This document shows positions 46,892-55,514 of a stretch of DNA of 64,000 nt, in pieces; the stretch's first letter is position 1, and every line of letters starts with the position of its first letter. The notes below the pieces were generated by a model that was given only the letters and a program-made list of their open reading frames with translations, was not told the DNA's origin and did not search any database. This stretch comes from Rhodovastum atsumiense (GTDB lineage: Bacteria > Pseudomonadota > Alphaproteobacteria > Acetobacterales > Acetobacteraceae). The position numbers were made by a program, and so were the translations under genes. Where the stretch lies: contig NZ_OW485601.1 of assembly GCF_937425535.1 (NCBI RefSeq), positions 3,579,501-3,643,500 on the forward strand. The letters run 5' to 3'.

Positions 46892-47214
46892 GGATATTCC
46901 TTCCTGGAAGGGGCATGGTGCCGCAACGTCAGCCCGCGGCGGTGTCGCCCCCGGGCCGGATCGTTCGCCTGCTTGCCGGCCGGGGGCCTGATCCGGCACT
47001 GAGCGATCGGCAAGGCACGCCATGTGGTTGGCCCCGAAGGCAACGCGCCGGAGCTGCAAGGACCCTGACGGCATCATGGCGCAAAAGGCGCCCTGCCACG
47101 CCAGGTCAGCTACTGAAGTGGGGATGCGACGCGCGAACGCAAACGCCGCACGCGACGGGTCTCGTGAATGTCATGCCGGCAGGCATCGCCGGCAGCGCGA
47201 GGCGCCTCGAAGCC
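46892..47214. other. Upstream region of the desaturase, no gene seen
   Basis: About 320 bp between two minus-strand genes. It contains a small perfect hairpin TGCCGGC-aggcatc-GCCGGCA (47174-47194) and should hold the desaturase promoter; no -35/-10 pair can be defended. Long open frames here are shadows of GC-rich DNA. Confidence 0.35.
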
Positions 47215-47601
47215 TCATGGCCGCAGGCGGCTGCCGGCATCCTGCGCATCATCCGGCTTGCCGGTGACCGCCGGTTTGACCGCCCCGCCGGCGGCAGCCT
47301 TCCGCCGCTGGGAATACCGGTCCCACCAGCGCTGCACCATGGCCAGTGCCTTCATTGTCGGCCGGCGCAGGAACGGCACGTCCTCTGCCAGAAGCAGCAG
47401 GCCCAGCGGCATCATCCAAAAGCCCAGGATCGGAAGAAAGCTCAGGAAGCCACCCACGATCAGCAGCAGCGCAAGTGGGACGCGCAGCCAGATCATCCGG
47501 GGCTCGGTCAGGCGATCATAGGCGCGGTGCGCCGGGTCGGGCAGACTGGCGAGCAGCCGTTGCAAGGGGGCATCGTGACGCGTGGCTCTCGGATGCGGCA
47601 T
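47215..47601 (-). CDS. Small membrane protein of unknown function
   Basis: 128 aa with two helices (RVPLALLLIVGGFLSFLPILGFWMMPLGLLLL region), followed by AEDVPFLRRP and a basic tail. Related short proteins with the FLPxLGFWMxPLGLLLLAED pattern are common in alphaproteobacteria; role unknown, sometimes misnamed. Alone on the minus strand. Confidence 0.75.
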   Translation of the reverse strand: MPHPRATRHDAPLQRLLASLPDPAHRAYDRLTEPRMIWLRVPLALLLIVGGFLSFLPILGFWMMPLGLLLLAEDVPFLRRPTMKALAMVQRWWDRYSQRRKAAAGGAVKPAVTGKPDDAQDAGSRLRP

Positions 47602-47736
47602 TGGGAGGCTTTCGGTTGCTGGCTGCTAATAGCGCCTCCGGGGAGATCCAGTTTCCACCCATCGCTGCCTGGAAGGCCGCGGACAAGGATGCCCGCATCG
47701 GATGGACATCCACACGAGGCTCAACGACCCATATCG

Positions 47737-48480
47737 CTACCCTGGCAGCAGCCCGCGCAGATAGGCATCGAGATTGACCCGCACCGGCATCAGGTAGGCG
47801 TTGCCGCCCAGCTCGTCGATCGTCGCCAGCGCGCGGCGGGCGAAGTCGCGGTTCCACTCCAGGGTCGCGGCGAAGTCGGCCGGGAAGATCACCCGGTTGG
47901 TGGTTTCCCAATAGGCGCGCGAGCGCTCCCCGAGCACCGGGGCGATGCCCCAGAACACGCATTGCCCGCGCAGCATCTCCGCGCAGATCTCCAGCAGCCG
48001 CAGGTCGAACAAGGGCTGGGTGAAGAACCCGTCCGCCCCGGCATCGCGCTTGCGGGCGACCGCGTCCAGCTCGTCGCGGAACCCCTGCCGGTACGGATCG
48101 AAGGCGGCGTAGACGCGCAGGCCGGGATGGCGGCGCTTGCAGCGGCGGATGATGTCCTCGCTGCTGTTCGGCCAGGTCCGCCGGCTCATGTCATGCGGGG
48201 GATCGCCCTTGATGACCAGGATTTCGGTCAACCCGGCCGCGAGGATCGCCTCTGCCATGGGCAGGTCCTCGCCCGGGGGGATGTCGATGGCCCGGATATG
48301 CGGGATCGACGCCGGCATGACGCCGTGCGTGAGCGCGCAGGCCTCCCAGCTGCGCAGCGGGAAGCGCAGCAGGTCGGGGATGTTGAGGGCGCTTGCCTGC
48401 GGCAGGGCGTCCCGGACGGTGGCCGCGTCGGCCAGCAACGCGGCCTCGCTGCGGGGAACCAGTTCAACCGAAATTCTCAT
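47737..48480 (-). CDS. Methylenetetrahydrofolate reductase-like protein
   Basis: 247 aa, TIM-barrel fold of the MetF family: SVELVPR near the start, HIRAIDIPPGEDL, ILVIKGDPP, AAFDPYRQGF and GADGFFTQPLFD (flavin/folate region). It is shorter than MetF (about 290 aa) and may serve a demethylation or one-carbon side pathway rather than methionine synthesis. Start at MRISVELV. Confidence 0.82.
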   Translation of the reverse strand: MRISVELVPRSEAALLADAATVRDALPQASALNIPDLLRFPLRSWEACALTHGVMPASIPHIRAIDIPPGEDLPMAEAILAAGLTEILVIKGDPPHDMSRRTWPNSSEDIIRRCKRRHPGLRVYAAFDPYRQGFRDELDAVARKRDAGADGFFTQPLFDLRLLEICAEMLRGQCVFWGIAPVLGERSRAYWETTNRVIFPADFAATLEWNRDFARRALATIDELGGNAYLMPVRVNLDAYLRGLLPG

Positions 48481-48540
48481 GGCCCGCAGCATTGCTGCCC
48501 GGCCGGCCCGGCGGCAATGCCCCGCCTGATGCCGGCCGGT

Positions 48541-48960
48541 TCAGCCGGCCGGTTGCCGCCCCCCGGCCCCGAGCGGCAGCGCCACCACCTCCGGGGCGAG
48601 GGCCGCGTCGAAATCGGCTGGTTCGAACAACGGGCGGATTTCGATCTCGCAGGGGCCGGACATGGGGTTGGGGCAGTGCTTCACCCACGCCACCGCCTCG
48701 TCCATGTCCCGGACCTGCCATAGCCAGAAGCCGGCGATCAGCTCCCGCGGGGGGAAGGGGCCATCGACGACGCGGCGCTCCGCCCCGTCGAGGATCACCC
48801 GCCTGCCCCGGGCCGAGGGATGCAGGCCATCACCCGCCAGCAGCACGCCGGCCTCGACCAGTTCCTCGTTGAACCGGGCCATGGCCGCCAGCAACCCGGG
48901 CGAGGGCGGGGCCCCCGCCTCGCTCTCGGCGGTCGCCTTCACCAGAACGATCACGCGCAT
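48541..48960 (-). CDS. YCII-related domain protein
   Basis: 139 aa ferredoxin-like fold: MRVIVLVKATAESEAG, FNEELVEAGVLLAGDGLHPS, VDGPFPPRELIAGFWLWQV and DEAVAWVKHCPNP. This subgroup often accompanies ECF sigma factors, but none is adjacent here. Function unknown. Start at MRVIVLV just after the GGAG-like GGTGGAGGAGAGCG region. Confidence 0.9.
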   Translation of the reverse strand: MRVIVLVKATAESEAGAPPSPGLLAAMARFNEELVEAGVLLAGDGLHPSARGRRVILDGAERRVVDGPFPPRELIAGFWLWQVRDMDEAVAWVKHCPNPMSGPCEIEIRPLFEPADFDAALAPEVVALPLGAGGRQPAG

Positions 48961-49050
48961 CGGTCGCTCTCCTCCACCGATCGGGGCCGGCAGCGGCCCC
49001 TGTCGGAGAAAAGGATGAACGCGGCGATGCGGGGCCAATCCGCCTGGGGA

Positions 49051-49863
49051 TCATTTATGCGTGTCCGGCGGCGGCGGGGCGCCGGCGTCGCTGTGCAGGG
49101 CGAAGCCGCCGGCCCCCGTATCGCCCAGCCCGGGCCGCAGCTGCAGGTCCGGGATCGTGTAGTCGCCGCCGTTCTGCCGGCGGAAGGGCAAGGGCGGGGT
49201 GGTCGCGAGCCCGCGCATCCGCGCGCGCAGCTCCGCCGTCGCGCGCGCGAACCCCTCCGCGTCGAGGCGATCCGCGTCATGCACCACGAAGGGCGGCAGG
49301 ACGGCGTAGCCCGGATACCAGAGGATGCCGTGATGGATCGGGAACAGCAGGTCGTCGATCGGCCCGTTGATCCCGCGGGGGCTGTAATGCGGGGCCCAGC
49401 CGCCGGTGGTCACCATCAGCATGGCGCGCCGGCCGGCGAAGGTGCCCTCGCCATAGCGGTCGCCCCAGCGCCGGTCGCTGTGCTCGCCCACGCCATAGGC
49501 GAAGCCGTAGGCGAAGACCCGGTCGACCCAGCCCTTCAGGATCGCCGGCATGGTGAACCACCAGAGCGGGAATTGCAGGATCAGCACATCGGCCCAGAGC
49601 AGCTTTTCCTGCTCGGCCAGCACGTCCGCGGTCAGCGCGCCGGCGGCGAAGCCCTGGCGGGAGGCCCCGACCGGCCGGAACCGCTCGTCCTCCGACGCCA
49701 GGGGGAAGTCGGCGCGGTCGACCACGGCTTTCCAGCCGGCGGCATGCAGGTCGGAGACCCGCACCGCATGGCCCTGGGCCGCGAGTTCCGCGAGGGCGAC
49801 GTCGCGCAGCGCGCCGTTGAGCGAGCGCGGTTCGGGGTGGGCGAAGACATGCAGGATGTTCAT
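49051..49863 (-). CDS. NAD(P)H:quinone reductase-type flavodoxin-fold protein
   Basis: 270 aa. Motifs: ILHVFAHPEPRSLNGAL (FMN/FAD phosphate loop), ADVLILQFPLWWFTMPAILKGW and MLMVTTGGWAPHYSPRG, typical of MdaB/KefF/NQO1-type reductases that reduce quinones by two electrons. Divergent from a LysR gene 95 bp away, which likely controls it in response to redox-active compounds. Confidence 0.92.
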   Translation of the reverse strand: MNILHVFAHPEPRSLNGALRDVALAELAAQGHAVRVSDLHAAGWKAVVDRADFPLASEDERFRPVGASRQGFAAGALTADVLAEQEKLLWADVLILQFPLWWFTMPAILKGWVDRVFAYGFAYGVGEHSDRRWGDRYGEGTFAGRRAMLMVTTGGWAPHYSPRGINGPIDDLLFPIHHGILWYPGYAVLPPFVVHDADRLDAEGFARATAELRARMRGLATTPPLPFRRQNGGDYTIPDLQLRPGLGDTGAGGFALHSDAGAPPPPDTHK

Positions 49864-49958
49864 GGCTGGGGGATCCGCTGGTGACGCTTCGCCCCCGGTG
49901 GTAGCCAAGGCCGCAATGACCCGCCATATGCAGGGAATGGATAGGATCCTGCCGGAAA

Positions 49959-50882
49959 ATGGATAAATCCGATGTCACGCTGGAGCGCCTGCGCACCTTC
50001 GTGCGCGTGGCCGAGCGGGGGAACCTGTCGGCGGTGGCGCGCGAGCTGGGGACGGGCCAGTCGACGATCACGCGGCACCTGCACGAGCTGGAGGCGACGG
50101 TCGGCGTCGCCCTGCTCAGCCGGACCACGCGGCGGGTGACGCTGACCGAGGAAGGCGGCCGCTATTACGTCCGTGCCGTGCAGATCCTGCGCCTGGTCGA
50201 ACAGGCTGGCGACGAGGTGCGCGGCCGGCGCGGCGCGCCGGCGGGGGCGGTGCGGATCTCCTGTTCGGCGGCGATCGGGGTGTTGCATGTCGGCCGGCTG
50301 ATCTTCGCCTTCCAGGACCGCTTCCCGGAGATCGATGTCGAGTTCAGCCTGACCGACGAGCGCATCGACCTGGTACGCGAGGGGGTGGATGTGGCGCTGC
50401 GGCTGGGGCCGCTCGGCGACAGCTCCCTGAAGCTGCGGGCGCTGGGGCGGAGCCGGCGGCTGCTGGTGGCCGCGCCCGGCTACCTGGCGGCGCGAGGGCG
50501 CCCGGCCGGGCCGCAGGACCTGGCGGGCCACGAAGGCATCCGCATGTGCAACGTGGCCGGCAGTGAGACGCTGGTGCTGCAGGGGCCGGACGAGACGCTG
50601 CACGCGGTGCCGTTCGGGGGACGTTTCCGCGTCGATCACGGGCTGGCGGTGCGCGAGGCCCTGCTCGCCGGGCGTGGCATCGCGCCGGCGCATCGCTGGC
50701 TGGTGGATGACCTGCTGGCGGCCGGGCGGCTGGAGGCGATCCTGCCCGATTACACGCTGCCGATGGTGCCGCTGAGCCTGCTGATCGTTCCGGAACGTGC
50801 CGGCATCGCCCGGGTGCGGCTGCTGGTGGAGTTCCTGCTGGCGCGGGTCGGCGAGATTCCGGGGATCGAGGCGGGGCGGTAA
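49959..50882 (+). CDS. LysR-family transcriptional regulator
   Basis: 307 aa: HTH part TFVRVAERGNLSAVARELGTGQSTITRHLHELE, then the LysR substrate-binding domain (CrgA-like end MVPLSLLIVPERAGIARVR). Divergent from the quinone reductase gene and probably its regulator. The intergenic DNA lacks the palindrome seen at the other two LysR pairs. Confidence 0.92.
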   Translation: MDKSDVTLERLRTFVRVAERGNLSAVARELGTGQSTITRHLHELEATVGVALLSRTTRRVTLTEEGGRYYVRAVQILRLVEQAGDEVRGRRGAPAGAVRISCSAAIGVLHVGRLIFAFQDRFPEIDVEFSLTDERIDLVREGVDVALRLGPLGDSSLKLRALGRSRRLLVAAPGYLAARGRPAGPQDLAGHEGIRMCNVAGSETLVLQGPDETLHAVPFGGRFRVDHGLAVREALLAGRGIAPAHRWLVDDLLAAGRLEAILPDYTLPMVPLSLLIVPERAGIARVRLLVEFLLARVGEIPGIEAGR

Positions 50883-50883
50883 G

Positions 50884-51041
50884 GAAGGCCAGGGCGCTGC
50901 CCTGGACCCGGCAGGGGCCAGGAGGCCCCTGCACCCTGGGTGCGCTGCGCGGCAAGGAATGGGATCCAAGGGCTTTGCCCTTGGTGGAGGTCCAGGAGGC
51001 GAAGCCTCCTGGTGGGGTGCGGGGCAAGGCCCCGCCGCGGC
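50884..51041 (-). repeat. Dispersed multi-hairpin intergenic repeat, copy 3 (inverted)
   Basis: Same units as copies 1 and 2 on the other strand: CCAGGGCgctGCCCTGG, GGGGCCaggaGGCCCC, AAGGGCtttGCCCTT, GGAGGCgaaGCCTCC. It again fills a gap between convergent genes (LysR and the AhpD-like gene). Confidence 0.8.
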
Positions 51042-51410
51042 TCAATTGTCGGGCGTGGTTGCCGGCGGCTGGCCGGTGAAGATGGAATCCATCACCTCCA
51101 GCGCAAACCGTGCGGAGACGGTGGCGGGTCCGCCGCCCATTTCGATCCCGACTTCCACCGCTTCCAGCACCTCCTGGAAGCTCGCCCCCGCGGTGGCGGC
51201 CTGCTCGATGTGCCACTGCATGCAGGACTCGCAGTCGATCACCACGGAAATACCGATGGCGACGAGTTCCTTGTGTTTCTTCGTCAGCGCGCCGTCGGCG
51301 TAGGTGGCGCGCTCCATGTCGAGAAAGGACCGGTAGGTCCGCGACTTCAGGGCCAGCAACCGCCGGTGCGCCGCCTCGCGGCGTGTCCTGAGGTCTTCAA
51401 GCTTGTTCAT
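51042..51410 (-). CDS. Carboxymuconolactone decarboxylase/AhpD-like protein
   Basis: 122 aa all-helical. The redox pair is in CESCMQWHIEQA (CxxC followed by His, as in AhpD), with KKHKELVAIGISVVI before it. A peroxidase-linked or decarboxylase-type role is possible; substrate unknown. ATG at 51408-51410 starts MNKLEDL; GGAG precedes it. Confidence 0.9.
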   Translation of the reverse strand: MNKLEDLRTRREAAHRRLLALKSRTYRSFLDMERATYADGALTKKHKELVAIGISVVIDCESCMQWHIEQAATAGASFQEVLEAVEVGIEMGGGPATVSARFALEVMDSIFTGQPPATTPDN

Positions 51411-51930
51411 GGCCTGCTCTCCCGGAATTCGATCCGCCGGGGCAACGCAGGATAGCACGGTTCGACCCGTGGCGCGAGGTCGATGGCATGGGCACGATGA
51501 ACCGGCGGAAACGGGTGTGCCCGTTCAGGGTCTATAATTTTCCGAAACAAAAAAATATATTCTGAGTCTTTGGCATATTGTTTTGATATCAATATTTATT
51601 TCCTGACTAAGAAATAAAAAGAGAGACAGGTGAATCTTGCGATACAGGAAATTCTCGCCACGCTCGCCCATCTCGGCCTCTGAGCCTTACGCCAGGGGAA
51701 TTCCCTGGCACCGATCCTGGGGGACAGGGCAGGAGAAGCCGCCCGCTGTGTGCGGCCTTTGCAGAACCCCCTCGCGGATGCGCGAGGCCCACCCGTCCGG
51801 GCCATCCCCGGATCCTCATTCCTGATTGCGGCGGCGATTGCGCTGGCATCACCATGGGCGAGGCCGCCGGACCTGCCACGTGGTGGCCAGGCACGGACCG
51901 GTCGTGAACACGCCTTGGGAGAGCAAGCCT
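51411..51930. other. Long intergenic region with AT-rich core
   Basis: 520 bp between the AhpD-like gene (minus) and the nitrilase (plus). 51530-51620 is strongly AT-rich and probably contains promoters for one or both. No gene, RNA or repeat recognised; short plus-strand frames near 51640-51830 have no family features. Confidence 0.4.
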
Positions 51931-52902
51931 ATGAGCCAGCACCGTGTCGCCGTGATCCAGGCCGGAACCACCCTGTTCGACACGCCGCGCACGCTCGCGC
52001 GGATGGAGGCGCATTGTCTCGCCGCCGCCGGGCAGGGGGTGGAACTCGCGGTGTTCCCCGAAGCCTATGTCGGCGGCTATCCGAAGGGTCTGGATTTCGG
52101 CGCGCGCGTCGGCACCCGCTCGGCCGCCGGGCGGGAGGACTACCTGCGCTACTGGAAGGCGGCGATCGAGGTGCCCGGCCCGGAATGCACCACCATCGGC
52201 GGCTTCGCCGCGCGGATGCGGGCGCATCTCGTCACCGGCGTGATCGAGCGCGAGGGCGGCACGCTCTATTGCACCGCGCTGTTCTTCGGCCCGGACGGGG
52301 CGCTGCTCGGCCGGCACCGCAAGCTGATGCCCACCGCCAGTGAGCGGCTGATCTGGGGGCAGGGCGACGGCTCCACCATCCCCGTGCTGGAGACGCCGCT
52401 CGGCCGGATCGGGGCGGCGATCTGCTGGGAGAACTACATGCCGGCGCTGCGCCAGGCGATGTATGCCAAGGGCATCAGCCTGTGGTGCGCGCCGACGGTG
52501 GACGAGCGCGACATCTGGCAGGCCTCGATGCGCCACATCGCCTATGAGGGGCGCTGCTTCGTGCTCAGCGCCTGCCAGTTCATGACCCGCGGCGACGCGC
52601 CGGACGCCTATGACGCCATCCAGGGCAACGACCCGAAGACCGAGCTGATCCGCGGCGGCAGCGTGATCGTCGGCCCGCTCGGGGAGGTGCTGGCCGGGCC
52701 GGTGTACGGCCGCGAGGCCATCATCACCGCCGATATCGACCCCGACGACGCCATCCGCGGCAAGTACGACCTCGATGTCGTCGGGCATTACGCCCGGCCG
52801 GAGGTGTTCCGCCTGAGCGTCGACGAAACCCCTCGCGCCGCGGTCAGCTTCGCCACGCGGACCGGGGCGGCGGACGAGACGGAGAGCGCACCGGAGGCAT
52901 GA
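51931..52902 (+). CDS. Nitrilase (carbon-nitrogen hydrolase)
   Basis: 323 aa. Catalytic triad: Glu in LAVFPEAYVGGYP (near 46), Lys in RKLMPTASER (near 130), and Cys in AAICWENYMP (near 164), followed by the nitrilase-type WENYMPL/A motif. Converts nitriles to carboxylic acids plus ammonia. ATG at 51931. The AraC-type gene overlaps its stop by 4 bp (ATGA), so the regulator is in the same operon and likely senses a nitrile or its product. Confidence 0.92.
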   Translation: MSQHRVAVIQAGTTLFDTPRTLARMEAHCLAAAGQGVELAVFPEAYVGGYPKGLDFGARVGTRSAAGREDYLRYWKAAIEVPGPECTTIGGFAARMRAHLVTGVIEREGGTLYCTALFFGPDGALLGRHRKLMPTASERLIWGQGDGSTIPVLETPLGRIGAAICWENYMPALRQAMYAKGISLWCAPTVDERDIWQASMRHIAYEGRCFVLSACQFMTRGDAPDAYDAIQGNDPKTELIRGGSVIVGPLGEVLAGPVYGREAIITADIDPDDAIRGKYDLDVVGHYARPEVFRLSVDETPRAAVSFATRTGAADETESAPEA

Positions 52903-53747
52903 AGCGTCTGTTCCTGCCCGACCGCGTGCAACTGGTGCATGACGCCAGCGGCGTGGAGGCCATCCACGCCCGCTTCTCCGCCCATGCCTATGACCTGCAC
53001 CGCCATGACGACTGGCTGGTCGGCGTCACGGACCAGGGCGTGCAGGACTTCCTCTGCCGCGGCGCCCGCCGGCGCAGCACGCCGGGCTGCGTCATCCTGA
53101 TCGAGCCGCAGGAGGCGCATGACGGGCAGGCGGGCGCGGCCGGGGGCTTCGTCTACCGCATGCTCTACCTGCCGAGGCCCTGGCTCGCCGCCGGGCTCGC
53201 GGACGCTCCCGGCGGCGAGCCGGGCTTCATCGCCAGCCTCTGCGACGATCCGCCGCTCGGCCAGGCCATCCGCGCTGCCTGCCGGGTCCTGTCGCGCTCG
53301 GGCGAACGCCTCGCGCGCGATGCGGCGCTGGACGGCGTGCTGGACCGCCTGCGCCCGCATCTCGGCCGCAAGCCGCGTCGCCTGCCGCCCGGTCGCGACG
53401 ACCGGGTGGCGCGGCGGGCGCGGGAGCGGTTGCATGACGACCTTGCCGGGGATCCGGGCGCCGACGCCCTGGCGCGGGCGGCGGGGGCGGCGGATCGCTT
53501 CCAGCTCGCCCGCGCCTTTCGCGCCGCCTATGGCACCTCGCCGCACGCCTATCTGGTGCAGATCCGGCTGCTGCGGGCGCGGCATTTGCTGTCCTGCGGC
53601 CTGGCGCCGGCCGACGTCGCCGCCGCGTGCGGCTTCGCCGACCAGAGCCATCTCGGCCGCCGCTTTCGCCGGGCCTATGGCGTGACCCCCGCCGCCTACC
53701 GCGCCCTCTGCACGGATGTTCCAGACAGGCGCCGCGCGATCGCCTGA
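52899..53747 (+). CDS. AraC-family regulator with cupin domain
   Basis: 282 aa. N-terminal cupin-like sensor (HAYDLHRHDDWLVGVTDQGV) and C-terminal double HTH (DRFQLARAFRAAYGTSPHAYL and ADVAAACGFADQSHLGRRFRRAYGVTPAAY). Overlaps the nitrilase gene by 4 bp. Likely activator of the nitrilase operon. Confidence 0.92.
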   Translation: MKRLFLPDRVQLVHDASGVEAIHARFSAHAYDLHRHDDWLVGVTDQGVQDFLCRGARRRSTPGCVILIEPQEAHDGQAGAAGGFVYRMLYLPRPWLAAGLADAPGGEPGFIASLCDDPPLGQAIRAACRVLSRSGERLARDAALDGVLDRLRPHLGRKPRRLPPGRDDRVARRARERLHDDLAGDPGADALARAAGAADRFQLARAFRAAYGTSPHAYLVQIRLLRARHLLSCGLAPADVAAACGFADQSHLGRRFRRAYGVTPAAYRALCTDVPDRRRAIA

Positions 53748-53785
53748 GATGGCGGTTCCGAAGCGCGGCATGAAGCGGGGGCGGC

Positions 53786-54196
53786 ATGGTGTTCGAGACG
53801 AAGGTGGCGATCCTGGTGCGCGAGGATCTCGCGGTCTGGCAGAAGCTGAACGTCACCGCCTTCCTGGCCACCGGCATCGCCGCCGCCGCGCCGGAGGCGA
53901 TGGGCGCGCCCTACGAGGACGCGGCCGGTCGAAGGCACGCGCCGCTGCTCGGCCAGCCGATCCTGATCTTCGCCGCCGGGCCGGAGGTCCTGCAGCGGGC
54001 CTTCCGGCAGGCGATCGCGCGCGACCTGACCCGCGCCGTCTATGTCCGGGCGATGTTCGCCACCGGCCACGACGCCGCGAACCGGGCCGTCTTCCGCGAG
54101 GAACCCGCCGACGCGCCGGACCTCGTCGGGCTCGCCCTGCGCGGGCCGCGCAAGGAGGTGGACAAGGCCGCGAAGGGGGCTTCGCTGCATCCCTGA
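53786..54196 (+). CDS. DUF2000-family protein
   Basis: 136 aa. ETKVAILVREDLAVWQKLNV and FLATGIAAAAP at the start are the family signature; function unknown. The TGA stop (54194-54196) directly precedes the TA at the IS630 boundary, so the IS inserted right behind the gene without changing the coding part. 38 bp after the AraC gene. Confidence 0.85.
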   Translation: MVFETKVAILVREDLAVWQKLNVTAFLATGIAAAAPEAMGAPYEDAAGRRHAPLLGQPILIFAAGPEVLQRAFRQAIARDLTRAVYVRAMFATGHDAANRAVFREEPADAPDLVGLALRGPRKEVDKAAKGASLHP

Positions 54197-55361
54197 TACC
54201 AAATCCCACTGATCAGAACCCATGAGCCCAGTCGCGCAGGCCGATGGACATGATGCGCCAAGGCTGGGCGATGAGCTTGTTCCAGGCGTCGCAGCACTGA
54301 CCGACAATGGCGTCATAGGAGCGAAACACGAGGTTCGACAACCAGTTGTCGCGCATGAACTGCCAGACGTTTTCGGTGGGGTTGAGTTCGGGGCATTTCG
54401 GCGGCAGCGGCACCAGGGTGATGTTGGGCGGCACCACGAGACGCTCCGAGGTGTGCCACCCGGCCTGGTCGAGCAGCAGCGCGGCGTGCGCCCCCGGCGC
54501 CACCGCGGTGGCGATTTCGGCAAGATGCAGGTTCATCGCCGCGATGTTGCAATGAGGCAGCACCAGCGCCGCTCCCTTTCCCTCCTTCGGGCAGATGGCG
54601 CCGAAGATGTAGGTGGAGGCGGTGCGCTGGTCCTGCGGTGCCGAGGGGCGACTGCCGCGCCGGGCCCAGCGACGGGTGATCTTGTTCTTCTGGCCGACGC
54701 GGGCTTCGTCGGCAAACCAGATCTCTATCCGGTCGAGCGGGATGCTTTTCCCGGCCGCGATCGCCTCCAGCTGGGGCGGGAATGTTTTTTAAAATCCTCA
54801 ACCGCCCCCGCCGCCTGCGCATGGTGCCGAGGTCGGGCCGACAGCTTGCGATAGCCCATGGCACGCAACTCCCGGCTCAGCGTCTGTTTCGACACCGGGA
54901 CGCGGAACTCCTCCCACAGCCATTGGCCGAGATCGACCAACCGCCAGCGCACCACGCCGTGGACCGCAGGCTTCGGTCCGGCCGCGATCGCCGCCGCCAG
55001 TGCCGTCCGGTGCGTTTCAGTCAGGCGCGGCGGCTGGCCCGGCGCCTTGCGGTCGATCAATCCCTCCGGCCCCTCCGCGTTGAACCGCAGCACCCAGTCC
55101 CGCACGATCTGCAAGGTCACGCCGCCGACCCGCGCTGCCTCCGTCCGGGATGCGCCGTCGTAAATAGCCGCCAGCGCCAGCAGCCGCCGTGACTGCCCCG
55201 CTTCCTTCGAGCGCCGCGCCAGCCCCCGCAGTGAGGCCGCATCGTAATCAGGGCGGAGAGGAAGCGGCTGACCCATGGCGAAGCTCCGTTGCTCGCCAGC
55301 TTGAATCACATAGCCCCGTCTCAGGGAATCCCCCATGAGTCGGATTCACCAGGATTTGGTA
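54197..55361 (-). mobile_element. IS630-family insertion sequence
   Basis: Element of about 1.16 kb. Termini are inverted repeats CCAAATCC (54199) and GGATTTGG (ending 55359), each with TA just outside (54197-54198 and 55360-55361), as expected for the TA target duplication of IS630. It carries one transposase split in two frames. Ends intact; recent insertion likely. Confidence 0.88.
54213..55276 (-). CDS. IS630 transposase, two overlapping frames
   Basis: Frame 1 (from ATG 55276): HTH part GASRTEAARVGGVTLQIV, DWVLRF...EGLIDRK. Around 54785-54795 the codons GAT TTT AAA AAA are followed by a frame change; in the -1 frame the protein continues FPPQLEAIAAGKSIPLDRIE, then the DDE residues in WFADEARVG, LLLDQAGWH and PELNPTENVW. 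A shift of -1 on the A6 run gives a complete transposase of about 350 aa. Either programmed frameshifting (known in this family) or one lesion. Confidence 0.8.
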
Positions 55362-55514
55362 TGAGGCGCGGGTGCGCCCCGGGGCGGCATGAAATCCTGA
55401 TGCGAAATTAGTTTGGATACATAATATTTGCTGTTACATGCGTTATTTTTCAGCATGATTTCGATTGTATTATAAAATGGAGCTATTGTAGCCTGATGAG
55501 GTTATGAAACCGGG

